From Chersky-265 sp039917895 (GTDB lineage Bacteria; Fibrobacterota; Fibrobacteria; UBA11236), in assembly GCA_039917895.1 (NCBI GenBank), contig JBDSIO010000219.1, positions 1-64,000 of the forward strand: a stretch of DNA of 64,000 bases. The letters are read 5' to 3'. Each line of letters starts with the position of its first letter. Positions within the stretch are counted from its first letter, which is position 1. The notes under the pieces were generated by a model. That model was not told where the DNA came from. It ran no database searches and was given only the letters and a program-made list of their open reading frames with translations. Below, piece after piece: positions 46,340 through 56,067 of this stretch. The translations under genes were made by a program, and so were the position numbers.

Positions 46340-49300
46340 ATGAAGTTCACCAGGCGGTTCACGGCAGAGGGATCCGACCCCTACGACGCATTCCAATATG
46401 AAACCCGGACCTCCAGGATCCGCGGCGCGGGCCAGAGCGAAGCGCTCGAGGTGGAGGTTCCGAAGACCTGGTCCCAGACCGCGGCGGACATCCTCGCCCA
46501 GAAATACCTGCGGCGCAAGGACGCGGAGGGACGCCCGGGAGAGAATTCGGTGAAGCAAGCCGTGGACCGGCTGGCGGGATGCTGGACGCATTGGGGCGCG
46601 AAGCTGGGATACTTCGATACCCCGGCCGATGAACGCGCATTCCATGATGAAACAGTGCACATGCTGCTCGCGCAGATGGCCGCCCCGAATTCACCGCAAT
46701 GGTTCAACACCGGCCTGCATTGGAAGTACGGAATTACCGGCGGAGCGCAAGGGCACTACTACGTGGACCCGGCGGATGGCTTCGTGAAGGCGTCCGCCGA
46801 CGCCTACTCCCGGCCGCAACCGCATGCTTGCTTCATCCAATCGGTCGAGGACGATCTGCTCGGCGCCAACGGACTCTATGGATTGCTCGCCAAGGAAGGC
46901 CGGATCTTCAAATACGGTTCTGGGACCGGAACCAATTTCAGCGCCATCCGGGCCGCGGGCGAACCGCTCATGGGGGGCGGGAATTCGTCGGGCCTCATGT
47001 CCTTCCTCAAGGTGTTCGATCGCGCCGCCGGCGCCATCAAATCGGGAGGCACCACGCGTCGCGCCGCCAAGATGGTCTGCCTGGATCTGGATCATCCCGA
47101 GATCGAGGATTTCATCGCCTGGAAAAGCCGCGAAGAGGCCAAGGTGGCGGCCCTCGTGGCCGGTTCCAGACTTATCCGTTCGCAAATGCGCGAGTCCAAG
47201 GTCACGGCGGACGGCCGCGCCCCCGTGGGCGCCGTCGGAACGGAGGGAGCCCCCGGAATATCGGGAATCGCGGGAACGGAATTCATCCCCGAAGGCCTCC
47301 TACAACGCAACGCCTCCCTGATCGCACAAGGTTTGGTTCCGCCGGTGATGGACGAATTCGATTCCGGGTTCGAAGGCGAAGCCTACGCCACCGTCAGCGG
47401 CCAGAACTCCAACAACTCCGTACGCGTTCCCGACGCCTTCCTCACCGCCGCCCTGGAAGACGGGGACTGGAACCTCACCGCGCGCACCGACGGCAAGGTG
47501 ATGAAAACCGTAAAGGCCCGGGCCCTGCTCGACAAGGTTTCGCTGGCGGCCTGGGAAAGCGCCGACCCGGGGGTGCAGTTCAGCGACACCATCAACCAAT
47601 GGCATACCTGCCCGGCGGACGGCCCCATCCGCGCCTCGAATCCCTGCTCCGAATACATGTTCCTGGACGACACGGCCTGCAACCTGGCCAGCCTGAACCT
47701 GGTGCGCTTCCAGGACGCGGACGGCAACCTCAAGATCGAGGACTTCCGCCACGCCATCCGCATCTGGACCGTGATCCTGGACATCTCCGTGGGCATGGCG
47801 CAATTCCCTTCCCCGGAGATCGCCCGCCGCACCCATGACTTCCGCACCCTGGGATTGGGCTACGCCAATCTGGGCGCGTTCCTCATGCGCGCGGGCATTC
47901 CCTATGACAGCGCGCGCGCCGCCGCCTGGACCGGGGGCATCACCGCCATCCTGGGCGGAACGGCTTATGCCGCGTCGGCTGAGCTGGCGAAGGCGTTGGG
48001 GTCTTTCCCACGCTTCGAACCCAACCGCGCGGACATGCTGCGGGTCATCCGCAATCACAACCGCGCCGCGTTGGGCGAAAAAGGAGGTTTCGAGGGTCTG
48101 ACGACGGAACCCCTGGGTCTGGACCCGGATTCGTGCCCGGCCGACCTGGCCGCGGCGGCCCGGGACGCCTGGGGAGATGCCCTGGCGGCGGGGGAAACCC
48201 ACGGGTACCGTAATGCTCAGGTTACCGTGCTGGCGCCGACAGGAACCATCGGGCTGGTAATGGATTGCGACACCACCGGCATCGAACCGGATTTCTCCCT
48301 GGTCAAGTTCAAGAAACTGTCCGGGGGCGGCATGCTGAAGATCGTGAACCGCTCCTTGCCGGTCGCCTTGCGCCGTCTCGGCTACGACTCCCGTCAGGCC
48401 TCCGCCATCGTAGCCTATTGCCTGGGTTCGGGCACGCTGGAAGGCGCGCCCTACATCGACGCCCCGACGCTGGCCCTTCGCGGCTTCCCCGCCGACCGCA
48501 TCGCCGCCGTCGAGCAGGCGCTGGGGCGCAGCCTTTCCCTGCAGGACGCGTTCTCCCCTTACGTGCTCGGAGAGGATTTCCTCAAGTCCCTCGGCATCCC
48601 CGCGTCCGAGGTCGCGGCCGGCGGCCAGGAGATCCTTGAGGACCTGGGATTCTCCGCCGCCGAAATCGATCTCGCCGACCGCGTCATCTGCGGCAGCCAG
48701 ACCGTGGAAGGCGCGCCTTTCCTGGAACCGGAACATTACGCGGTCTTCGACTGCGCCAATCCCTGCGGGCGCGGCACCCGTTGCGTCTCCCCCGCCGGGC
48801 ATCTCAACATCATGGCCTCGGCCCAGCCCTTCCTGAGCGGCGCCATCTCCAAAACCGTGAACCTGCCGGCGGAAGCGTCCGTGGCTGATGTGGAAGGCGT
48901 CTATCTCGCCGCCTGGCGCATGATGATCAAAGCCGTGGCCGTCTACCGGGACGGAAGCAAATTGTCGCAGCCCCTCAACTCCAAGGTCCGCAAACAGGAA
49001 GCCGCCCCCGCGATCCATCGCAAGGAGGCGGGTTGCGCGGCCGTCGGCCGTCCGCAGCCCGCCCAGAAGGCACCGGGGGCCTCCGGGGCTCCCGCCGCCA
49101 CACTCGCCGCCTCTCTCGCCACAATCACCCCATCGGCCCTCACCCAGGCCCCTTCGCCCGCTCCGGCCCCCGCGCCGCAACCCGCGCTCCAGTCTCCCTG
49201 CCGGCCCGCGGTGCGCATCCGCTTGCCCACCCGCCGCGGTGGCTATGTGCAGGAGGCGACCATCTCCGGCCACAAGGTGTTCCTGCGCACGGGCGAATAC

Positions 49301-49819
49301 CCGGACGGCACCCTGGGCGAGATCTTCATCGACATGTACAAGGAAGGCGCGGCCTACCGGGGTATCCTCAACTGTTTCGCCGTGCTCACCTCCAAGGCCC
49401 TGCAATACGGAGTGCCGCTGGAGGAGCTGGTCGACACGTTCACGTTCACGCGCTTTGAACCCGCGGGTCCGGTGGAGGGCCATGACAACATCAAGCAGTG
49501 CACGTCCATCCTCGATTTGATCTTCCGCGCCTTGGGGTCGACCTATCTGGGCAAGACCGATTTCCTGCATATCAAGCCAGTGGACGTGCGCGGACCTGCC
49601 GCCTCCGTTCCCGCGGAAGTTCCGCTGTCCCATCCCGCGCCGGTCATGGCCATGGAAGCAGCCGCTGTGCGGGGCGGGGAAGGTTCCTTGGCGAAGGATC
49701 AGGCGAGGAAGGCGGGCTATACCGGGGAGAGCTGCAGTTCCTGTGGGTCGGTGCGGGTGAGGCGGAATGGCACTTGCGTGGTGTGTGAGGATTGCGGCAC
49801 CACGAGCGGGTGCTCGTGA
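46340..49819 (+). CDS. nrdJ: adenosylcobalamin-dependent class II ribonucleoside-diphosphate reductase
   Basis: 1159 residues. It starts MKFTRRFTAEGSDPYDAFQY. Family landmarks: NSPQWFNTGLHWKYGI, GSGTGTNFSAIR, GGTTRRAAKMVCLD, the NPCSEYMFLDDTACNLASLNL active-site region, and APTGTIGLVMDCDTTGIEPDF. The C-terminus has a TSCPD-type segment and a final zinc-ribbon-like Cys set (CSSCGSVRVRRNGTCVVCEDC). It makes deoxynucleotides with or without oxygen, using B12. No cobalamin riboswitch is visible in the 87-base leader. Confidence 0.96.
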   Translation: MKFTRRFTAEGSDPYDAFQYETRTSRIRGAGQSEALEVEVPKTWSQTAADILAQKYLRRKDAEGRPGENSVKQAVDRLAGCWTHWGAKLGYFDTPADERAFHDETVHMLLAQMAAPNSPQWFNTGLHWKYGITGGAQGHYYVDPADGFVKASADAYSRPQPHACFIQSVEDDLLGANGLYGLLAKEGRIFKYGSGTGTNFSAIRAAGEPLMGGGNSSGLMSFLKVFDRAAGAIKSGGTTRRAAKMVCLDLDHPEIEDFIAWKSREEAKVAALVAGSRLIRSQMRESKVTADGRAPVGAVGTEGAPGISGIAGTEFIPEGLLQRNASLIAQGLVPPVMDEFDSGFEGEAYATVSGQNSNNSVRVPDAFLTAALEDGDWNLTARTDGKVMKTVKARALLDKVSLAAWESADPGVQFSDTINQWHTCPADGPIRASNPCSEYMFLDDTACNLASLNLVRFQDADGNLKIEDFRHAIRIWTVILDISVGMAQFPSPEIARRTHDFRTLGLGYANLGAFLMRAGIPYDSARAAAWTGGITAILGGTAYAASAELAKALGSFPRFEPNRADMLRVIRNHNRAALGEKGGFEGLTTEPLGLDPDSCPADLAAAARDAWGDALAAGETHGYRNAQVTVLAPTGTIGLVMDCDTTGIEPDFSLVKFKKLSGGGMLKIVNRSLPVALRRLGYDSRQASAIVAYCLGSGTLEGAPYIDAPTLALRGFPADRIAAVEQALGRSLSLQDAFSPYVLGEDFLKSLGIPASEVAAGGQEILEDLGFSAAEIDLADRVICGSQTVEGAPFLEPEHYAVFDCANPCGRGTRCVSPAGHLNIMASAQPFLSGAISKTVNLPAEASVADVEGVYLAAWRMMIKAVAVYRDGSKLSQPLNSKVRKQEAAPAIHRKEAGCAAVGRPQPAQKAPGASGAPAATLAASLATITPSALTQAPSPAPAPAPQPALQSPCRPAVRIRLPTRRGGYVQEATISGHKVFLRTGEYPDGTLGEIFIDMYKEGAAYRGILNCFAVLTSKALQYGVPLEELVDTFTFTRFEPAGPVEGHDNIKQCTSILDLIFRALGSTYLGKTDFLHIKPVDVRGPAASVPAEVPLSHPAPVMAMEAAAVRGGEGSLAKDQARKAGYTGESCSSCGSVRVRRNGTCVVCEDCGTTSGCS

Positions 49820-49859
49820 TCGGATGCCTTAAGGAAACTTCAAGGATTGTGAGGCATCC
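49801..49859 (+). terminator. hairpins at the end of nrdJ
   Basis: CACGAGC/GCTCGTG (stem 7, loop 4) ends at the stop codon, and GGATGCCT/AGGCATCC (stem 8, loop 22) follows it. There is no T-run. Together they may end transcription before the convergent nos operon; the rest of the gap to 50070 holds nothing recognisable. Confidence 0.35.
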
Positions 49860-50070
49860 TTCGCATACCAACCGAGTTCCGGGTCGACTTTCGCCGAGAA
49901 AATCGCATTCCAATGTTCTTTTGGGGTGGCCACATTGATCTCCGATAAAAAATCTTGGCTTTCGGGTTTCTTGATTGGAAAGATACAGGCTCTCTGCCTG
50001 GATTCCCGGGACACGGCTTTCGCTTACAAACCTGTAACCGGAGCACATGCCTTTTCCCGGCATCCAGGCG

Positions 50071-50853
50071 TTAGAAGTCCTTCTTCTCCAGCCGTCGGAA
50101 AAACCAGACGGTCGGCAGCGCGACCCAAAGGGTGAGGGCTCCCAGCGCGGTGGTGATTCCCAGGGTGGTCCCGAAGAACCTCCGGAACACCGCGCCGGTA
50201 TATCCCAGCAGCACGGAGGCGTCCAACTGCATCAGCACCAGGATACGTTCCAGGTCCACGGGATTGAGCAGGATAGCGCCGATGGTGAACCGGTCCAGAG
50301 GGTAATCAGAAAAACTGGTCAGGATGAAAAGCAATCCGCCGTCGTACAGGAATACCATGAACAGCCACAGGACCAGGCTGGTGGAAAATCCGCGCAAGCG
50401 ATCTTCAACGGTCAGAGCGATCAGGAACGCCAGCGCCAGGAAACTCAGATGGAGCAGGATCCCGCCGCCCAGGAAAATTACCAGCATCAGGATATCCGCG
50501 CCGCCGTGGAATCCCGCGGCCACGGTGGGAATCCCGAGCCCCAGTCCGAAAGCCAGGCTGAGCGCCAGCGATAGGGCGAGGCCTTGGCCGGCCAGCAGCG
50601 CCTTGCGGCTCACCGGTTGGGCCAGCATCAGCTCCTGGAACCCCCGGGACTGGTAGAAATACAAGGTTCCGAAAACGATGGCGCACAAAGGCGCCAGGAA
50701 CAGGACCAGGCTCAACAGGGCGCCCAATCCGGCGGAACTGGTGGTGGCGAACTGCATCAGTCCGTATCCCGCCGCCAGGTAGAAAAGGAAATACGCCCCG
50801 ATGAAGCGGCTGCGGAAAAGGTCTTTGAGGCAGAACGCCAGCACGGCCCTCAC
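50071..50853 (-). CDS. nosY: NosY, ABC transporter permease of nos system
   Basis: 260 residues from a GTG at 50853 that overlaps the nosF stop (GTGA). Six helices; the N-terminus AVLAFCLKDLFRSRF and the central FYQSRGFQELMLAQPVSRKA segment fit NosY. It forms the NosFY transporter with NosF, which with NosD assists CuZ-site assembly of N2O reductase. Confidence 0.9.
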   Translation of the reverse strand: MRAVLAFCLKDLFRSRFIGAYFLFYLAAGYGLMQFATTSSAGLGALLSLVLFLAPLCAIVFGTLYFYQSRGFQELMLAQPVSRKALLAGQGLALSLALSLAFGLGLGIPTVAAGFHGGADILMLVIFLGGGILLHLSFLALAFLIALTVEDRLRGFSTSLVLWLFMVFLYDGGLLFILTSFSDYPLDRFTIGAILLNPVDLERILVLMQLDASVLLGYTGAVFRRFFGTTLGITTALGALTLWVALPTVWFFRRLEKKDF

Positions 50854-51584
50854 GGCTTGCCCGCGGGCCCTTCGGCCGGTGCTTCCAGGCCCGCGGCGAC
50901 GCTGCGCTCGAAAAGCCCGATGTCCGTGCCCATGCCGGGCATGTCCTTGGCCGGGACCGCGTGCACCTTCCCTTCGCGCAGAAAGGCCAGGGTATCGGCC
51001 AGCTCCCACAAATCCCCGAGCATGTGCGTCGAGAGCAGGATGCATTTGCCTTGGCCCCGTTCCCGCTTCAACAAATCCACCAGCTTCAGCCGCGAGGCGG
51101 GATCCAGGCTGGCCGTGGGCTCGTCCAGGACCAGGATCGGCGCATCGAACGCCACGGCCAGGGTCGCGTTCACCTTCTGCTTCATCCCGCCCGACAGGGT
51201 TTTCCACTTCTGGTCCAGGAACCCGTCTACGCCCATTTCCCCGCCCCTCTTGAAATCAGGAGTGATCTTGCGGACCTGGGAAACCAGTTTGGCGATTTCC
51301 CGCACCGTCAGGTTTTCCGGGAATCCGGGATATTGGGGCATGTAACCGATATGTTTCCTATAGTCGGGCCCTTTGCGGACATCGTCGCCCATCACGCGGA
51401 TGGACCCGGTTTTGAAAACGTGCAGTCCGAGCAGGCAGCGCATGAAGGTGGATTTTCCGCTTCCGTTGGATCCGAGAATCGCCGTCACCGTTCCGGGCCG
51501 CGCCTCCAACGAAAACCCGCGCAGAACCCGTTTCCTGCCATAGGACTTTTCCAGATCGAGTACGCTCAATGGGACCGCGTTCAT
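50850..51584 (-). CDS. nosF: NosF, ABC transporter ATPase of nos system
   Basis: 244 residues. Walker A LGSNGSGKST, signature LSGGMKQKVN, Walker B ILVLDEPTASLDP and the H-loop STHMLGDLWE are all present. The start overlaps the nosD stop, and the stop overlaps the nosY GTG. It energises NosFY during maturation of N2O reductase. Confidence 0.94.
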   Translation of the reverse strand: MNAVPLSVLDLEKSYGRKRVLRGFSLEARPGTVTAILGSNGSGKSTFMRCLLGLHVFKTGSIRVMGDDVRKGPDYRKHIGYMPQYPGFPENLTVREIAKLVSQVRKITPDFKRGGEMGVDGFLDQKWKTLSGGMKQKVNATLAVAFDAPILVLDEPTASLDPASRLKLVDLLKRERGQGKCILLSTHMLGDLWELADTLAFLREGKVHAVPAKDMPGMGTDIGLFERSVAAGLEAPAEGPAGKP

Positions 51585-52942
51585 GAGGCTTTCCTGGCCG
51601 CCCGCACGATAGGCATCATCGGCTGCCGATCTTCCAGGGTGGGCGGCGATAAAGTAGGGAACATCCTTTCCAGGATGTTGAGCAAGGTCACGAAATGGCT
51701 ACGCAACAGCACCATGGCCTGGGGATGGTTCTGCATGATGGCCGGAAAAAGCTCCACGGGCCGGTGCGGGATATCCCCGATGCCGTCCTTATCCAGGTCC
51801 CAACCCTGATAGTGATCCCAGGTGTTCCCGCTGAAGGTGTTGGTGTTTTCCGGGCTGGCGTTGTAGGCCAGATCGAAGGTGTTGTTCGTGAACCGGTTTC
51901 CCGTGTAGCTATTGGCGTCGCAATCCGAAACGATGCGCAATCCCCAGCCATTGTCCTTGAAAAGGTTTCCGGCAAGCGTAATACGGCTGCTGGCTTCCTG
52001 GAAAACCGCCACGGTGTTGCGTTCGAACACATTGTCCTCGATCCGGCTCCCGGTAATCGATTTAAGCAGCAGGCCGTAGCTCGCGGCTCCCCAGTTCTTC
52101 TCGAAACGGTTGCCCCGCATGTCGACTTTCCGGGAATACATCACGGCCACGCCGGATCCGTTGGTCCGGAAGGTATTGCGCAGGTAGGTGTTGCCGTGGG
52201 CGTACATGAAATGCAGGCCGTAACGGACATTTCCCTCGCATACATTGCCGATCACCATGCTGTTCCCGGTGAATTCCAGATAGATGCCGTCCCGGTGCCC
52301 GCGGATGGTATTGTCCTCGATCGTCACGCTGTCGCTTTTCCAGAAATGCAGGCCGTTTCCATTTGCCGTTTCCTTGCCCCGCAGGCCTTCGAATACATTC
52401 CCTTTCACGGTCACGCGCTTGACATGGGCGCCATAGACGCCGAAGAAATCGTGTTCGAAACGGTTACCCTCGATGCGGGCATCCGCCGCTTCCGTGACCC
52501 AGATGGCCCCGCATTCCCTGAGGTAGTTGACCCCGACTCCGCGGAAAACGAGGCCGCGGACCGTCACGCCGTCCGCGCGGATGTCCAGGATGGTTTCCCC
52601 GCCTTGGGCGTCTAAAACGGGCCAGCCCTCTCCCTGGATGGAAACGCGTTTGCGGATGATCATGCCTTTTTCCGGATACGTCCCGGGCGCCACATGGATG
52701 AAGTCGCCGGCGCGGCTCGCCTCCAAGGCTTCACCGAGGCGGGCATAGGAACGGCCGGCGCCTACGAACAACGTATCCGCGGACCAAACGGGAGGGTTCG
52801 CGATGAGGAACAGGAAAAGCAAGGCGGCGGATCGGAAAGCCGGGGACGAGCGAGAAGATCGAAACGATCGAGAAACTCGATAATGTCGTGAAGATCGTGA
52901 AGATCGTAAGGGTCGTGAAGGTTGAAAGGGCATATGCGGCAT
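51581..52942 (-). CDS. nosD: NosD, periplasmic copper-processing beta-helix protein
   Basis: 453 residues from the ATG at 52942. A right-handed beta-helix is visible as repeated 'N.F..N..G' turns (EGNRFEHDFFGVYG, RGNRFEKNWGAASYG, NLFKDNGWGLRI) with the NosD hallmark FMYAHGNTYLRN and DIPHRPVELFPAIM near the end. An Arg/Ser-rich segment (SRSSRHYRVSRSFRSSRSS) sits before the signal helix (ALLFLFLIANPPVWSA), encoded by 9-bp repeats; an internal start may be used instead. Confidence 0.92.
   Translation of the reverse strand: MPHMPFQPSRPLRSSRSSRHYRVSRSFRSSRSSPAFRSAALLFLFLIANPPVWSADTLFVGAGRSYARLGEALEASRAGDFIHVAPGTYPEKGMIIRKRVSIQGEGWPVLDAQGGETILDIRADGVTVRGLVFRGVGVNYLRECGAIWVTEAADARIEGNRFEHDFFGVYGAHVKRVTVKGNVFEGLRGKETANGNGLHFWKSDSVTIEDNTIRGHRDGIYLEFTGNSMVIGNVCEGNVRYGLHFMYAHGNTYLRNTFRTNGSGVAVMYSRKVDMRGNRFEKNWGAASYGLLLKSITGSRIEDNVFERNTVAVFQEASSRITLAGNLFKDNGWGLRIVSDCDANSYTGNRFTNNTFDLAYNASPENTNTFSGNTWDHYQGWDLDKDGIGDIPHRPVELFPAIMQNHPQAMVLLRSHFVTLLNILERMFPTLSPPTLEDRQPMMPIVRAARKAS
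52855..52925. repeat. 9-bp degenerate repeat inside nosD 5' end
   Basis: Units like GTGAAGATC recur in frame on the plus strand (GTCGTGAAGATCGTGAAGAT and neighbours), giving the Arg/Ser-rich leader of NosD. The three-codon period keeps the frame. Confidence 0.7.
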
Positions 52943-52947
52943 GGCCC

Positions 52948-54027
52948 TCAGAGCTTTTGCAGGGCGCTCCATGGCAGCAGATCCCCGCCCACCCGTCCTT
53001 GATAAGCCAAAGCGGAATCCCTGGATTGGAAGGCGGCGAGCGAACTGCCCATTGGACTCGGGATATGGCCGCCCTTCAGGAAGAAACCCGCATTCGCGTC
53101 CATCACCCCTGTCTCCGGGCGGCTCCAGTCCGATACGAACAACGCTTCCCCGGAGCGCAAAGGCCTCGATTTCAAGTCTTCCATGAGGCATTCTATGGCG
53201 TCGTATACGAAGACCTTTCCCTTTTCATTGATGCGCTGAGCCGCAAAGCCCTTCTGCACCAAAGTCATCTTGCAAAAGTGGCAGGCATCCTCTCCCCAAT
53301 GGAAGACAACCGGTCCGGACCTGCCGCACCCGGAGAATAATAGGCCTAAAGTCAGGACCGCGGCCGTTACCTGCGGAATTCGCGACTTCCCCAGGCCGAT
53401 TTTCCATCCCCAACTCCGCGAAAGGGCAACCGCCAGGGACAAGGCGATCAGTACGCCGCCGAGAAAAAGCAGGTATCCGCCCAGGGCTGGCCAGGAAGTC
53501 GAAAGGAAATTCAGGAGTTTGGCCTCGCCGATCAATGGCGGCTGATAGCTCATCCCCGGCACCTTGATGGCCGCCATCGGATTCAAATCATGCCCGTAGT
53601 CGTATTCCCAATTCCAGAAATCGTACATCCCGTACGCCCCCAGACCAGTCAAACCGGAAAGCAGGGCTCCGGTCGACCAGGCCTTCGGCCTGAATGCGGC
53701 GATGAAACAGAGGAAGGCGAAGAGCAGGGTCAGAGGCATGATGAAGCGCAGCTCGGGGATGGACTCGGGGACGATCTTCTTCATGCCGATATAGTGGTTG
53801 AGTTCGTTGATGATATCCAGATCATGGGGGTTCTCGCCGACGATGGTACGAGTCCAGATCTGCATTCCCATCCCTTCGGGGTATTGCGGCGCATCCAAAG
53901 TGATGCGCCACATGGGGAAGAAAAGCGATGCGAGCAATGCGATCCCCGCCAGGACCAGCAGGAGGGACTCCAGCAAGGAGCGGCCTTTGTCCAAGTCCGC
54001 AGCCTCTTTCCGGCCGACGAGTATCAT
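52948..54027 (-). CDS. nosL: NosL domain fused to an N-terminal membrane protein
   Basis: 359 residues. Residues 1-220 hold about five helices with conserved-looking motifs (FFPMWRITLDAPQYPEGM and DIINELNHYIGMK). Then a helix ending LFSGC and a NosL domain: HWGEDACHFCKMTLVQKGFA, VYDAIECLMEDL and FLKGGHIPSPMG. NosL is usually a separate lipoprotein that delivers Cu(I) to NosZ; the upstream membrane part is also found as a separate gene in Bacteroidota-type nos clusters. Here they are one polypeptide, so the lipobox-like Cys is internal and probably not cleaved. Confidence 0.88.
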   Translation of the reverse strand: MILVGRKEAADLDKGRSLLESLLLVLAGIALLASLFFPMWRITLDAPQYPEGMGMQIWTRTIVGENPHDLDIINELNHYIGMKKIVPESIPELRFIMPLTLLFAFLCFIAAFRPKAWSTGALLSGLTGLGAYGMYDFWNWEYDYGHDLNPMAAIKVPGMSYQPPLIGEAKLLNFLSTSWPALGGYLLFLGGVLIALSLAVALSRSWGWKIGLGKSRIPQVTAAVLTLGLLFSGCGRSGPVVFHWGEDACHFCKMTLVQKGFAAQRINEKGKVFVYDAIECLMEDLKSRPLRSGEALFVSDWSRPETGVMDANAGFFLKGGHIPSPMGSSLAAFQSRDSALAYQGRVGGDLLPWSALQKL

Positions 54028-54050
54028 GATTGTCCCTTAATCCTTTTCCT

Positions 54051-56048
54051 TCAGGTTCCGTCTTTGAGGGGGTCGTCTTCCTTACCGGTCGAAAAAGTCA
54101 GGTCGACCTTTTCACCCGGAGGGGAAATGCGGATGTAACCCTGCATTTCCTGATGCAGCGCGGAGCAGAAATCCGTGCAATAGAAGGGAATGACGCCGAC
54201 CCGGTTCGCCACGAACTTTATCGTACGGGTCTGGCCGGGCATGATTAGAAGCTCCGTGGCCTGGGCCCCCATCATCGCGAAGCCATGAGGCACGTCCCAA
54301 TCCTGCTCCAGATTGGTGATGTGGAAATACAAGGTGTCGCCGAGGACGGGGCCTTCGATATTGTCCGGCACGAAATGGCTGCGGATTACGGAAGCATAGA
54401 TATGCACCGCCTTGCCTTTGCGCTCCACGCGGGCTTCCTTCTCGCTCTTGATGGCGTCGGGATGATGGTTTTCGGTCAACTTGAAGATTTTCACGCTGTT
54501 CGGCTCGACCAGCGCGGCCGGCAGCGCTTGCGCATAATGCGGCTCCCCGCTGGTGGGAAACTCGGAAAGCAGTTTCATCTTCTCGCCGGTGATGTCGATC
54601 AGCTGGGAGGACTGCGTCAACTCGGGGCCGGTGGGAAGGTAACGGTCTTTGGTGATCTTGTTCAGAGCGATCACATATTTTCCGTAGGGCTTGCGCGTAT
54701 CGCCCATCGGCACCATCAAATGGCCGATGGCGTAATAGCAAGGGATCCGATCGAGGATTTCCCAGGTTCCCAACTTCCACTTCACGATTTCCGAGGACAG
54801 GAACATGGAGGTGTAGGCATTGCCCAACCCGTCAAATTCGGTATGGAGGGGGCCAAGCCCGGGCTTGTCCACTTCTCCGGCCAGTACCTGGTCGTACTTC
54901 AGGATGGGAATGCCCATCGCGTCGCCGTCGAAAGCCTTCGCTTCGATGGCCTGGAGCATCTTGGTGAAGGAATGGACCGGGATCACACTGGCCAGCTTGC
55001 CGCCCGCGACGATGTACTCCCCCGTAGGGTCAACGTCCACGCCGTGCGGGGACTTGGGAGTGGGCAGATAATACACGATATCGGGGCATTCCGCCGGCGT
55101 AATCATGCGCACCTTGCGGCGGATCTCGCTTACGGCGGTCTGAGTGGCTTCATCCAGATAATTGTCGAAGTGGGTGCCTTCCACGTCCCGGCCTTTGCCG
55201 GCGGCCACGCAGGCCTCGGCCTTTTTCCAATTGATGGCCGCGATGAAGTCCTTGTCGCGCTGGGACGCGTTCACTTCCTTGAGGGTATGGGCCTGTTCCA
55301 CATTGTAGGATGAGAAGAACGCCCAATCCTTGGAAGGTCCCTTGCCGCAATGGGCCTTGTCGTAGTCGAAGCCGGGAAGGAGGATCTGGAACGCCACGGC
55401 CATGCGGCCGGTCGCCTTGTTCACGGAGACGAAGGACATGGCGGCCTTGAAGTCCTTGGCGTAGTTGCGGATGGCCTCGCTGACCTGGGGAATGGGAACG
55501 GAGAAGCGCGTGCCTGCCACCAGGTATTCGGAGTTTTCCGTGGTGAAAGGGGAGCTGTGGTTGCCAGCGCTGTTCGGGATTTCAATCGTCTCCACCGTCT
55601 CGAAGGTGCGCAGGTCGATGCGCGCGATGCGCGGGGTATTATTGCCGTTGATGAATACATACTTCCCGTCCACCTCGCCGTTGGTTTGCGAGAGCTGCGG
55701 ATGATGGGCATCGTCCCACGGAATGAAGCCGAAGCTGGTATTCAAAAGCGCCTTGGTCTCTTCGGAATACCCATAGGCGTTTTCCGGATTCTGCGAGAAC
55801 ACGGGGATAACCCGCAGCGTCCTCCCGGAGGGCAGCCCCACCACGGACAGTTGTCCGCTGAAGCCTCCGGAGAAGAATCCGTACAATTCATCATGGGTTC
55901 CCGGGGCGACGTAGACTTTCTGCGCCGCATCCCCGGAAATTCCCGGGGCCGCCTTGCGGGCGACCTGCTTTTCGCACCCGGCGAGGGACGCCAGGGCAAT
56001 CCCGGCGATACCGATGGCCGTCATCCGCTTTGACCATACCTTTTTCAC
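54051..56048 (-). CDS. nosZ: nitrous-oxide reductase, clade II NosZ
   Basis: 665 residues from a GTG at 56048, chosen because AAAAGGAG lies five bases upstream; an ATG at 56066 is possible. The signal is of Sec lipoprotein type (GIALASLAGC), not Tat, as in clade II enzymes. CuZ histidines occur in WDDAHHPQLS, VIPVHSF, HTEFDG and similar spots. The C-terminal CuA motif is CTDFCSALHQEMQGY. It reduces N2O to N2 in the periplasm. Confidence 0.96.
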   Translation of the reverse strand: MKKVWSKRMTAIGIAGIALASLAGCEKQVARKAAPGISGDAAQKVYVAPGTHDELYGFFSGGFSGQLSVVGLPSGRTLRVIPVFSQNPENAYGYSEETKALLNTSFGFIPWDDAHHPQLSQTNGEVDGKYVFINGNNTPRIARIDLRTFETVETIEIPNSAGNHSSPFTTENSEYLVAGTRFSVPIPQVSEAIRNYAKDFKAAMSFVSVNKATGRMAVAFQILLPGFDYDKAHCGKGPSKDWAFFSSYNVEQAHTLKEVNASQRDKDFIAAINWKKAEACVAAGKGRDVEGTHFDNYLDEATQTAVSEIRRKVRMITPAECPDIVYYLPTPKSPHGVDVDPTGEYIVAGGKLASVIPVHSFTKMLQAIEAKAFDGDAMGIPILKYDQVLAGEVDKPGLGPLHTEFDGLGNAYTSMFLSSEIVKWKLGTWEILDRIPCYYAIGHLMVPMGDTRKPYGKYVIALNKITKDRYLPTGPELTQSSQLIDITGEKMKLLSEFPTSGEPHYAQALPAALVEPNSVKIFKLTENHHPDAIKSEKEARVERKGKAVHIYASVIRSHFVPDNIEGPVLGDTLYFHITNLEQDWDVPHGFAMMGAQATELLIMPGQTRTIKFVANRVGVIPFYCTDFCSALHQEMQGYIRISPPGEKVDLTFSTGKEDDPLKDGT

Positions 56049-56067
56049 TTGTACTCCTTTTCGCATT

